Assembly (NCBI RefSeq): GCF_001949145.1
Contig: NW_019091389.1
Coordinates: forward strand, 658,313-722,312
DNA length: 64,000 bases
Direction of reading: 5' to 3'
Origin: Acanthaster planci
Taxonomy: Eukaryota > Echinodermata > Asteroidea > Valvatida > Acanthasteridae
The position numbers and the translations under genes are program-made. Of this stretch, positions 52,001-58,700 are shown piece after piece; the stretch's first letter is position 1; each line of letters begins with the position of its first letter. Under the pieces are notes generated by a model, which made no database searches, was not told the origin of the DNA, and was given only the letters and a program-made list of their open reading frames with translations.

Positions 52001-52958
52001 TGCACTGTCTCTTGGCCGCTCTTATACGGTTGATCAAGCGCAGGTTGGCTTGCCCCACCTCGCGCAGAACGCGCCATGCGCGCGCTTATCTCCTTTAATG
52101 AGGAGATTGTTTACAAAAACCCGCAAGGGGGACATACCATAACACGGCTAGAGTGGTGTTAAAAATGAAGTAAAACTGTTGAGCAAAATGGTTCAAAATT
52201 TATAATTCTTACACATGTTCTGACGTTTTGCCTTACAAGGTATGGAGGGCAATAAACATTTTGCATGACCGGTGTTAAACGTTGTTTATGTACGCTGATA
52301 TTGACCAACGTCTCGGCTAGGGCGTTACCAATGTCTCTTCTACTGAGCCAATCTCAAAAGAACGTATAAGACCGGTCAAGCGCACATTCATTCCCTTATT
52401 AGAGTTTACAGCGCCGAAATACCACGTTAAATGCGCAGAAAATTTTAAAGGTAAGAGTATTATATTGCAACAGCGTTGAGTAGCGTTAATTAAATGCTGA
52501 ACAAACACTTAGCTGGCTTTAAAGCTTAGCAAAAGTCAAGAGTAAATTATAAATGGAAAATAATACCAACAATTGAAGTCTGTACAACTGACAAGGTCAT
52601 GCTTCAACATATGGTGAGATAGGTCTGACTGAATTTGCAGGTTGGTGGTTAGTATCAATACTCCTCGTCATTACAGCTTTGAAAAACGCAACTTAAGCAT
52701 TGAGCTTTTCTTAGACTGGCAATAAAACATTATGTCTACAGCATTCATGACGTAGGCCACTGCATAGGCTGACGGCATGCTGGGAGGTGAAGGCAGTACA
52801 CACTGTCACATTTAATACGTACCTTCGAAGGTTCTATTCCACATCCGGTGAGTAAGTGTCTTTCCGTCGCGGGGGTTGCCCCCTTCTTCCAGGGTCTCAT
52901 TGAGAGCCAAGGCATACAGGATGACAGCGTCGTGGAAAGCCCCAACGAAGGTGTTGAC
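3920..52958 (-). CDS. NPR1/NPR2-like: Natriuretic-peptide-receptor-like guanylate cyclase, partial (12 exons)
   Basis: Membrane guanylate cyclases of this class bind a peptide outside the cell and make cGMP inside it. On the minus strand the exons are 52958-52823, 49913-49819, 41019-40875, 40424-40349, 34022-33899, 29604-29539, 27514-27437, 26799-26695, 22699-22628, 20250-20076, 7173-7018 and 4088-3920. All junctions are ag/gt and intron phases agree throughout, giving about 465 residues: ectodomain end (1-125), transmembrane helix (about 127-149), juxtamembrane region (150-205) and kinase-homology domain (about 205-465). Family marks include [67 protein letters not shown] and [15 protein letters not shown] and GC-B cannot be told apart; an invertebrate gene may be ancestral to both. 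Start, signal peptide, first ~330 residues and cyclase domain are absent from the window. Residue numbers in other entries count from the first residue of this partial product. Confidence 0.93.
4089..7017 (-). other. Intron between exons 11 and 12 (2,929 bp)
   Basis: Bounded by gtatgg...ttgtag on the minus strand. It contains the small inverted-repeat element at 4223-4419 and a run of ten G near 5278. Nothing else is recognised. Confidence 0.85.
4223..4419. mobile_element. Small element with perfect 13-bp inverted ends
   Basis: CAAGGGCCGATCC at 4223-4235 is exactly the reverse complement of GGATCGGCCCTTG at 4407-4419, bounding 197 bp with no coding capacity. The short identical ends and size fit a non-autonomous DNA transposon (MITE-like). 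A clear target-site duplication is not visible, so the exact ends are uncertain. Confidence 0.5.
7018..7173 (-). CDS. NPR1/NPR2-like: Window exon 11: APE motif and helix F region
   Basis: 156 bp, acceptor ...cactttcttccag and donor gtatgg, encoding residues 358-409 plus one base. It opens with [19 protein letters not shown], the family's K(K)LW(T)APELL, continues with [16 protein letters not shown] (the DVYSFG motif of tyrosine-kinase-like folds), then ANVDLSPK, matching (E)GLDLSPK. The preceding exon lies 12.9 kb away, across the largest intron of the window. Confidence 0.94.
19629..20022. repeat. Three copies of a ~30-bp motif in two orientations
   Basis: Copy 1 on the plus strand at 19629-19659 reads gcgtaag, a T run, then CCAGGAAGGTTAGGGG. 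Copies 2 (19931-19961) and 3 (19996-20022) are on the minus strand. CCAGGAAGGTTAGGGG is identical in copies 1 and 2; copy 3 reads AGGAAGTTTAGGGG. Each has a T run and a gcg word before the core. Copies 1 and 2 face each other and could be the ends of one inserted element; copies 2 and 3 form a tandem of about 65-bp period. Confidence 0.55.
19790..19862 (-). repeat. Decayed tRNA-like sequence (possible SINE head)
   Basis: On the minus strand a box-A-like GGTAGCTGTGCTGTG (19844-19858) is followed at tRNA spacing by the box-B-like GGTTCGAGTC (19798-19807). Between them a 7-base loop GAACCAA sits in a CTTG/CAAG stem where an anticodon arm would be. The base after the loop's first position is not U, and the T stem pairs badly, so this is not a working tRNA. 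It fits a tRNA pseudogene or the head of a short interspersed element. Confidence 0.35.
20076..20250 (-). CDS. NPR1/NPR2-like: Window exon 10: catalytic-loop equivalent and DFG
   Basis: 175 bp, acceptor ...ttcttctcag and donor gtaagt, encoding residues 300-357 plus one base. [20 protein letters not shown] then [19 protein letters not shown]. The catalytic HRD of active kinases is H312-G313-N314, so the catalytic aspartate is missing as in all receptor guanylate cyclases, and this is a pseudokinase. The metal-binding motif reads D332-F333-G334, whereas GC-A and GC-B have DYG. An acidic stretch ([13 protein letters not shown]) follows in the activation segment. Confidence 0.95.
20251..22627 (-). 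other. Intron between exons 9 and 10 (2,377 bp)
   Basis: Bounded by gtgaga...ttctcag. 21540-21690 is a CpG-rich patch with open frames on both strands and no recognisable protein. Beside exon 9, 22555-22612 has a cluster of TTAATTA-type words. Confidence 0.85.
22628..22699 (-). CDS. NPR1/NPR2-like: Window exon 9: kinase-homology domain, DILEND
   Basis: 72 bp (24 codons, phase 0 to 0), acceptor ...ttgttttgtag and donor gtgaga. It encodes residues 276-299: [24 protein letters not shown], directly comparable to DILEN(D/E)SI(N/T)LDWMFRYSL(I/T)ND(L/I)VK. The usual Trp after Leu-Asp is Glu here. It forms the helix D to helix E region. Confidence 0.94.
22700..26694 (-). other. Intron between exons 8 and 9 (3,995 bp)
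   Basis: Bounded by gtgagt...ttgtag. It holds the hairpin series at 22961-23230 and a 12-C run at 25363-25374. No gene is recognised. Confidence 0.85.
22961..23230. repeat. Series of three related hairpins
   Basis: At 22961-22991 TGATGATACTAGG and CCTAGTATCATCA form a perfect 13-bp stem around TCTCG. A related imperfect hairpin with the same GGTCTCGCC core is at 23081-23110. A third, broken version (TGATGATACAGG then CCTCGC, with ATGATCATCAG later) is at 23188-23230. Spacing is about 105-120 bp, so the block is a degenerate tandem array or successive related insertions. Confidence 0.6.
26695..26799 (-). CDS. NPR1/NPR2-like: Window exon 8: kinase-homology hinge, GACIDPPN
   Basis: 105 bp (35 codons, phase 0 to 0), acceptor ...gcactttcag and donor gtgagt. 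It encodes residues 241-275: [20 protein letters not shown] then [15 protein letters not shown], which is close to the vertebrate MRDV...HLTRF(I/V)GAC(I/T)DPPNIC(I)(V/L)TEYCP(R)GSLQ. This is the most conserved stretch of the gene in this window and covers the hinge between the two lobes. Confidence 0.95.
26800..27436 (-). other. Intron between exons 7 and 8 (637 bp)
   Basis: Bounded by gtaagt...tttcag. AT-rich and without recognisable content. Confidence 0.9.
27437..27514 (-). CDS. NPR1/NPR2-like: Window exon 7: kinase-homology N-lobe, AIKK lysine
   Basis: 78 bp (26 codons, phase 0 to 0), acceptor ...tttgacccgcag and donor gtaagt. It encodes residues 215-240, beginning [20 protein letters not shown] and ending DFKH, equivalent to GN(L/V)VA(V/I)K(R/H)VN(R/K)KR(I)ELTR...LFELKH in vertebrate receptors. 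Lys221 is the position of the ATP-contacting lysine of true kinases. Confidence 0.94.
27515..29538 (-). other. Intron between exons 6 and 7 (2,024 bp)
   Basis: Bounded by gtgaga...cccgcag. 28190-28260 carries several AT-rich palindromic words (cattaatttatgg, ttttaattgcgc) of the kind seen in regulatory DNA, without proof of function. No gene is seen. Confidence 0.85.
29539..29604 (-). CDS. NPR1/NPR2-like: Window exon 6: phosphorylation and glycine-rich region
   Basis: 66 bp (22 codons, phase 0 to 0), acceptor ...ttcttctcag and donor gtgaga. It encodes residues 193-214, aligned to the (G)RGSNYGSLLT...QFQVFAKTAYYK segment that precedes the ATP-binding lysine. GESGQS keeps two serines, but the following positions read VWGGNQ instead of the usual Leu-Thr/Met-Thr run. 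IFTVTGYYK keeps the conserved strand and the Tyr-Lys before the exon border. Confidence 0.9.
29605..33898 (-). other. Intron between exons 5 and 6 (4,294 bp)
   Basis: Bounded by gtaggt...ttctcag. 30720-31090 is GC-rich with overlapping open frames in all three plus frames, none resembling a known protein. 31545-31600 holds taaattaatgcac and related words. Otherwise nothing is recognised. Confidence 0.85.
33899..34022 (-). CDS. NPR1/NPR2-like: Window exon 5: cytoplasmic juxtamembrane segment
   Basis: 124 bp, acceptor ...attgtttccag and donor gtaggt, encoding residues 151-192. [19 protein letters not shown] matches the family's L(E)KELAS(M/E)LWR(I/V)RWE segment just inside the membrane, and GSRVSLAS matches GSRLTLS, the beginning of the regulatory phosphorylation region of GC-A/GC-B. 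The exon ends in phase 0. Confidence 0.93.
34096..34280. mobile_element. Fold-back MITE-like element, copy A
   Basis: The two halves are long imperfect inverted repeats. The left arm carries TTTCACAATACTGCGCCCCC then GAGTTTGCAACGC; the reverse complement of the right arm carries TTGACAATAGTGCGCCTCC then GAGTTTGCATCGC, followed on both sides by TGACCA-like words. A short unpaired centre (cccaatgcacgtttgaacagg) separates them. There is no coding capacity. It shares arms and centre with copy B at 39469-39650. Confidence 0.7.
39469..39650. mobile_element. Fold-back MITE-like element, copy B
   Basis: Same architecture and orientation as copy A: arms with CACAACAGCGCGCTTCCAAG and, in reverse complement on the right, CACAATAGTGCGCCTCCAAG, each followed by (G)GTTGCAAC/GTTTGCAAC and TTGACC/TTGAGC. 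The centre cccaatgcacgtttgg-aagggtcgacag matches copy A. The differences between copies suggest independent old insertions, or an old duplication within the intron. Confidence 0.7.
40349..40424 (-). CDS. NPR1/NPR2-like: Window exon 4: transmembrane helix
   Basis: 76 bp, acceptor ...catcaaacag and donor gtgagt. It encodes an unbroken hydrophobic run of Val, Ile, Met and Ala (residues about 127-149) ending IYVV, then the start of a basic stop-transfer stretch (R-K-Y-R) completed by the next exon. It starts in phase 1 and ends in phase 2, so its removal shifts the frame. The intron upstream is only 450 bp, the shortest in the gene. Confidence 0.9.
40425..40874 (-). other. Intron between exons 3 and 4 (450 bp)
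   Basis: Bounded by gtaagta...aaacag. Reading through it from exon 3 gives Cys-Lys and then a stop, so retention would end the protein just before the membrane. Confidence 0.9.
40875..41019 (-). CDS. NPR1/NPR2-like: Window exon 3: membrane-proximal ectodomain with cysteine pair
   Basis: 145 bp, acceptor ...ctattgtatag and strong donor gtaagta, encoding residues 78-125 plus one base. [17 protein letters not shown] corresponds to the family's LNWPxGxPPxDIPxCGF segment. The following GEFC supplies the second juxtamembrane cysteine, and an acidic EEDDTG tail leads to the membrane. In vertebrate receptors this cysteine pair forms a disulfide needed to hold the unliganded receptor quiet. A gttgtaag just before the donor gives two nearby gt choices; only gtaagta keeps phase with the next exon. 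Confidence 0.9.
42306..42373. repeat. Perfect 26-bp hairpin with 16-nt loop
   Basis: 42306-42331 is the exact reverse complement of 42348-42373. The arms contain AAACCCTTGTGCATGCC and GGCATGCACAAGGGTTT. The loop aatgcatgtaaccatg again has a gcatg word. The perfection of the arms suggests a recent origin or active maintenance. Confidence 0.9.
48772..48810. repeat. Tandem pair, 20-bp unit
   Basis: CGGTATGATTTCAATCAAG occurs at 48772-48790 and again, identical, at 48792-48810, with one base between. A simple recent duplication. Confidence 0.95.
48987..49419. mobile_element. 433-bp element with inverted ends (AGGGGCC...GGCCCCT)
   Basis: The left end AGGGGCCGTCCATTAAAG and the reverse complement of the right end AGGGGCCCGTTCATAAAG match along about 30 bases, continuing to (AC)GGACGCACG and TACGTACTCACG. 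Just inside both ends is a G-rich block (gggggagggggg), and two internal direct copies hold a tgcgtac/gcgtac word followed by another G-rich block (49018-49074 and 49311-49374). No transposase is encoded, so this is a non-autonomous DNA element. Target duplication is unclear. Confidence 0.65.
49819..49913 (-). CDS. NPR1/NPR2-like: Window exon 2: ectodomain, IDSNGDRE motif
   Basis: 95 bp, acceptor ...ctttaatag and donor gtagga, encoding residues 46-77. It completes the split Gly and continues [20 protein letters not shown], matching the (V/K)IDSSGDRETDFSL segment near the end of the natriuretic-receptor ectodomain, then DIENGIFT, matching the PENGAFRV stretch. NVT is a glycosylation sequon. 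It ends in phase 0. Confidence 0.92.
49914..52822 (-). other. Intron between exons 1 and 2 (2,909 bp)
   Basis: Bounded by gtacgt...taatag. AT-rich, with no recognised repeat or gene. Confidence 0.85.
52823..52958 (-). CDS. NPR1/NPR2-like: Window exon 1: ectodomain, VNTF...WNRTFEG
   Basis: 136 bp, starting in phase 0 after acceptor ...ctgaatcag and ending after one base of a Gly codon at donor gtacgt. It encodes residues 1-45 of the partial product. [20 protein letters not shown] aligns with the segment that follows the FN(F/Y)TMEDG stretch of vertebrate GC-A/GC-B, and [10 protein letters not shown] is the family signature before the last ectodomain strands. N-glycosylation sequons NET and NRT are present. 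The preceding exon was not found in the 11 kb to the right. Confidence 0.9.
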
Positions 52959-53188
52959 CTGATTCAGAAAGGCAAACCAATTGGACAAGTGATTCGTTTG
53001 GGTCTCAATGATTGTGAAAACTAACAATATTTTCGGGCGTGGATACCAATAGTTCGGCAAAGAAAGCTATTAATGTGGTCTCATTTTTATGGCACATAAT
53101 TTCCCCATTTCCTATACCAATAGTGTGCAGCTTTCGTGAATTCCGAAAAACCAGTGATACCTCTGCCCTCATGAGGATTGTCGAAGGT

Positions 53189-53232
53189 GGCGACAACGAT
53201 GACGACGACAACAGCGACGGCGGCGGCGACAA
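53189..53232. repeat. Degenerate GAC/GGC trinucleotide repeat
   Basis: The stretch is built of cgacaa, gatgac, gacgac and ggcggcggc units, with a second short gacgacgacg run near 53262. Simple-sequence DNA; open frames across it are low complexity. Confidence 0.8.
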
Positions 53233-55721
53233 CGCTGTTCTTCGAAAACTGATGGAAGGGTCGACGACGACGCCGGCCACGACGCTAAAGTCTCAAAAGT
53301 CAGTTCGCTTCCGCAAATCATTCAGAACGAAAAGCGATTAGTCACTGGCAATGATAAAATGCCAAGTCCTTAAAATTCTTCACCAGCATTCTCATTGGAT
53401 TTTATCACAAACCTAAAGGGCGCAAGAATTTACACCCATGTGCGACCAGCGTTACAAGAGATGGACTTGATCAGGGAATTAATCATGCCACAGTCAAAGC
53501 CATGTCCAACTGGAGATAACTCGCACGCCTAGTGGTATATTTCACTGACAAGCGGCTGAAGCCACTCTCCAAATACTTGCGTGCTATGGCCAGCTATATA
53601 GCTACTTGATTCGAAGAAGCAGGGGCTTGCTGTAAAGGAGTCAATGACGTCAGAATAAGGCCTTGCCTGAATTACTTGGTTGTAGCCCACAGTGGTTGCA
53701 GCTCGAAATTATGATGGTGGCTACAACCACCTCGCATAGAGTCAGTCGTGTGTAATTTCAAGCAGCAGCCTAGTAATTCGGACATACGGATACCTTGTAT
53801 TGTAGTGCAGCGTTCATGTATAACTTTGGCCATCATGAAGTTATCACGATGGCCATACTGTTGTTTCGTACTTGTTTCGTCTGCTATCAATAGTACACTC
53901 GTAGATTGTACGGCAATACTTTTGCTTAATGGACAGAATGATGAGGCAAATGACACTACATGTACAGTGGAAGTTGACATCTTTACAGGTTCTCCGATAT
54001 ACCGTAAGTTAAACCCTCATTCATATTAAAAAAAGAAAAGAAAAAAAGAAGGTTCCTGCCCGAAACCTGTGTACGTTTTCTACATGTAATATGACTTTTC
54101 AGTCCCAATTCACGAGGTGAAAGTTGCAAACTCGTGACACACTCATGCAAGCAAGATTGGAAAGATGATAAGCACGTTGATAGAGACGTCCTGCACGATA
54201 TCCACCACAGCAAATAAAGACTCCGGTAATTCTTAGTAAACAGCAAGCATGTCACCCACTGGAAAAAAAAACAGAAAATAAGATGCCACATACGGGCACC
54301 ACTTGCTAAAGCTAATCAAAGTCTCCTTTCCAAACAAATTCAGCAACTGTTTGTATTATCAGTCACAAGATATTTATTTTTAAATGGAGAGTGATTTTTG
54401 ACACGCGACTAGGCACAAGTCTATTCCCTTCAACGTACAAATGTGAAGGGGCGAGAATGGGGGGGGTTGGTTTCCCTTACAAATCCATTCAAAGTCAAGA
54501 CACCTCCAGCTGGGATTATCTACATGAGGGAATTCTTCCGATAAAAAAGCTGCTTCGCCTACCTCTTTTGTGTTTCTTTGTTATCAAAGGAACGACTCCT
54601 TTTGTAGTGTCATATATTCCAGATGGCTTAACAGACAACCTTTGTAAAAATCGAACAAAAAGTGCTTTCGTAGAAAATCGAAGGCCTTTTTCCTGTAATC
54701 GTTTTAGAGCTCGAATGTTCCCTCTGGAAATCCAACAAAGTATGACCATATGATCCAAACCACGCAAACAATCCAGTGCACCTTTCATCGAGTGGCTTAT
54801 AGTAAACTGCACAGCCAGACAATCAACTTCCTTGCAAGTAAACATGCCCGCAGTGGGTGGAGCGTCACAAGTCGCATGCGTCTGTTGTTTAGCTAAATAG
54901 ACGCCAAAACGACTAACAGACAACTAAATGTATGATGACTCTTTTCCCAACAATCGCTGTCACGAAGCACACACCAAATCCACTGTCATGCCGGCATCAA
55001 ATCATCAACGTAAACGGACAAAACAAGTGGAACAGATCTGTTTGTGACATCTGTCCGTTTTCAATGTAGCGAGCCCCTTTCTCAATCTTTTTATTACGCG
55101 ACAGACTACGGCGAAAAACAAAGTAGATAATTTTGAATTTCAGTTCATTGACATTTGAAGACTTAAAACCTATATCCTAAAAGAGGATTCACCTTCTTCG
55201 GGATTAGGTCGAATGAAAAATTCATGGCATTCAGCGGAGTAAGGGCTTTAACGTATAGCGTTAAACCAATATTATAGGACGCCCTGGATGCTGTGGCGAA
55301 AACTGCAATGGAGGACACACTCAGAGAGATTTCAACTTAATATATCCGTTTCATTTCACAAGAATGGAAACGATCGATAGTTTCAGCTCAATAGGTATTG
55401 ATATTCAACAACGCCAGAAAACGACAACAGAGACTCTAAACTCTAGCATAATAAAATAAAACAGAACAATTTTAGCTCTGCACAAAGCTGATTTGAAAAA
55501 AAAATCACCAAAACTGTGAAACATTTAATCTCCACAATAAAGGTGCTATAGTTTGCAAAGCATAATTTTGTCTGTCGTATAACTTGTAGTACTGTAGACA
55601 TAATATTCACCAGAGTGTTTTAGACTTGAACATGAAATTTAACAGCAAATCAATCAGACAAAAACTTAGCAAGTTGTACCGGTATACGTTTCAACTACAT
55701 TGTGGTTTCATTGTAAAAACC

Positions 55722-55769
55722 AATTTACAACTGAATGGCAGCTAGTAAGCCGCCATTCAGTTGTAAATT
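55722..55769. repeat. Perfect 18-bp hairpin with 12-nt loop
   Basis: AATTTACAACTGAATGGC (55722-55739) pairs exactly with GCCATTCAGTTGTAAATT (55752-55769). The word agYtagtaagc occurs in the loop and again just after the right arm. Confidence 0.9.
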
Positions 55770-58700
55770 CAGTTAGTAAGCAACCAGGTCTGTTGGACGA
55801 TATATCTTAATATAAGTTAATTAATAGACTCGCCTGCGTGGCGTCAAACACAATGTTTGATGACAAAATGGAAGACTCGGCTCTTTGAAGTTGGAGTCGC
55901 TGAATATCCTGGATTAGCTTTAACTAACACACGTCGCACACCCATACCTTGCTTGTTTTTACGTAAGTCCTTAGTTCTCTTGTCGTTAAGAAAATGCTCT
56001 GTCTCCCAATATGATAACCCCTAGGAGCTTGGTTTTTAATGATTTCAGCGACTGTTTCTCTTCATTTTGCCACAGATAACCGTGACCCCCAAATGTATCT
56101 GCAGCTGTTTTTCAGCGGGGGGAAACACTATGCGAACATGTGCAAGTCAACAAAACGTCTTCTAACCTTGCACTACATGGACTGTTGTCCGGAGGTGCAC
56201 ACTATATATGTGCCACACTTGGGCATTCACAGAAACTCTTTAGAAAGACATTCGCTACGGGTTGTGTAAAACGTACAGACACACAGTTTTAGCTGAAATT
56301 CTCGCCAAGCAAACGCTTCCGGGTAACAAGTGCGAGTGGATGCTTAGTCGCCCAATTCATAGAAACTGAACGCAGAAACTGGGAGCCACACACAAACATC
56401 TGGCATAATCTTCAACTTCCCCTTCGATAACACTCTACCCTCTCATCTTCGCCGAGAAATCTGGTCCATTTCCTCTTAGTCAAGGATCTTAATCCAAAGA
56501 GCATGGCATCCCTCACACGAAAAGCCCCACAATGTGAGCCAAAAATAACTTGGAAGTTTCACATTCACGCGTACACGTGTTCCACACGTACTTCGCTGCG
56601 ACAGGCACTTCCTGACATTCGGTACAATACTCCAACCAAGACTATTAGGTAGGTAGTTTACTAGAGTTACAAACACGCGAGACTACGGCAACCAACCACC
56701 CTTCGGCTTTTTAAGTCAAACTCATCATTCAAGATGAATCAAGATCATTATAATTACGCGGAAGTTATTTCACCTCAATTTCATAGGGATTTCGGTGTTT
56801 CTTAATTAAACAAGTTGAGAGCCATACACAGAAATATTGACAGTGTTCGACCCATGTTTTTACGCCAATTTACAACATATCTTCCCTAGAATAATTATTT
56901 GGTAAATTAAAATTAGCACCACGTAAAACATTCATAACTATAGCCCTTCGTCCTAACTATGTGGATATTAGGAAAGCTCCCACTGCCCATACAAGACGAC
57001 GAGTCTCATAAAGTTATAGAAAATAAGCGAATTTTAGTTAAACATCTTTGTACAGCTTTCTACTACTCTAAATTGTAAGAACAGTTTTGACATCTTTTTG
57101 GTTACTCTCAGTGAACTCCCCACTTTTTAAACACATGGGATTTTCTATACTTTTCCTGGCAAGTAAAGGAGCTGTTTATGTGATGTCATCACAGGAAGAT
57201 ACTGATCATTTTTGGAAGGGGTTCCGTTCACATTGTGAACCCAAATTTTGTTCTGTGAAATTGCAAGAAAACGTAGCTCACTTTTGATTACAACAATCAT
57301 TTACGACAGCAAACAAAATTTTGAACAGCAAACTATTACAAATGCTAGCAAAACTTCGTGCACAAACTACAATAACACAAGAACGTTTCTGCCTTTGGTT
57401 TACATCACATTTATGATCACAAGTAGGCATATTACATGACCAACCCCCAACCCCAAATAAATGCCCTTAAAATGACACCAAAAAACAATGAAGTTCAGGT
57501 TAAATAGTAGCATTTTATAAATGACTAGCTAAAAGAACTGCATAAACAATACATTCGTTGGACCCTTGAACCTTCATTTTATACTGTGTTTAAAAAATGG
57601 CATGGTCTCTGATAAACGCATAATACGAATAGCTATCATGAATTTTATGATACAGCTGCTGTGGTACATGTATCTACAAACAACAATGCTTGGCACGCTT
57701 TTTAATTTTAATTTTGGAATGGTTGGTCTTGCTTAATACTTGCTAAACCCACCCTATAAGCGGAACAAAAAGAATAAGCGGAATAAAAGAAAACAACTTT
57801 TTGAGCATGAATTTAACAAAAACCTGTAGTCTCATTTCTGTAGATCTTTCGCTTCACAAATTTTAAATAGAAAAGGTGATAATCTCTTCAGTATTTCAAT
57901 AAATTGAAATCTGCAAGAGGGGAAGAACAATCAACTTACATTTCTTGTCCTTGAATATCAGCACCAAATCAATTTGAAGCAAGTCGCCCCAGCAAATACA
58001 ACACATTTTATAATTCCAATTAGTGTTGCCTTTTTGCAGCAGAAGAAAATCTAGATGACAGAATCCTCCACAGAATGACCCTTCGGTACTTAAGAAAGCA
58101 TGGAAGTGCATTGCTCGTACAGAGGATTCAAATCGAAAAAACTCGTCGATATTGCAATCAGCGTAACTAAGACAATACACGAATGTAAAAGTCTTAAATC
58201 ATTGCCAAAATGTTAACGACATTCAATAAAGTCGGCATCTCCCAAAAGAAAAGATTAAACACATGATTAAAAAAAAAATTAACAACATCGTGAAAATGTC
58301 GTTGACATCTATCTAGACAGAGACTCGCACATGTGACGGTAGCGACGAACAGGGAAAAGTCAACTCAAAGTTTGTTGACACATTATTCATAACTTCATGG
58401 GGCCGAGTCAATTGGAATCTTCCGTTGCAAATTTCAAGGAGGCCTCTTAAATTTCTACGGAGTGTATTTCTGAGCACAGAAACCAGGACATCCAAATTGA
58501 AAAGGAAGGAAACCCAGTGTGCACAAACAACGTGGTAATATGAATATAGCCACTGGCGGAGAGTCTTGCGCTTTCGAGATAAAATTTACTTTGGAGTCGA
58601 CGGGCAAATTCTCTTCGTCGGAACTGTACCATGGAATACATGCATACGTGAGAGGAGGACCTATCTGTGACAAAACCTAACCGAGGATTCGTGACATGGT

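Noticed and set aside
54516-54923. A 135-codon minus-strand open frame with a LQEKGLRF-like stretch reminiscent of the tail of LINE reverse transcriptases
   Set aside because: The likeness covers about ten residues, no catalytic reverse-transcriptase motif is seen nearby, and the opposite strand has an equally long open frame.
57940-58017. A minus-strand segment reading ICWGDLLQIDLVLIFKDKK before a gtaagt donor, loosely like the end of a receptor ectodomain lobe
   Set aside because: Only the LIFKDKK part resembles the family, the surrounding residues do not align, no convincing acceptor precedes it, and it ends in phase 1 whereas window exon 1 starts in phase 0.
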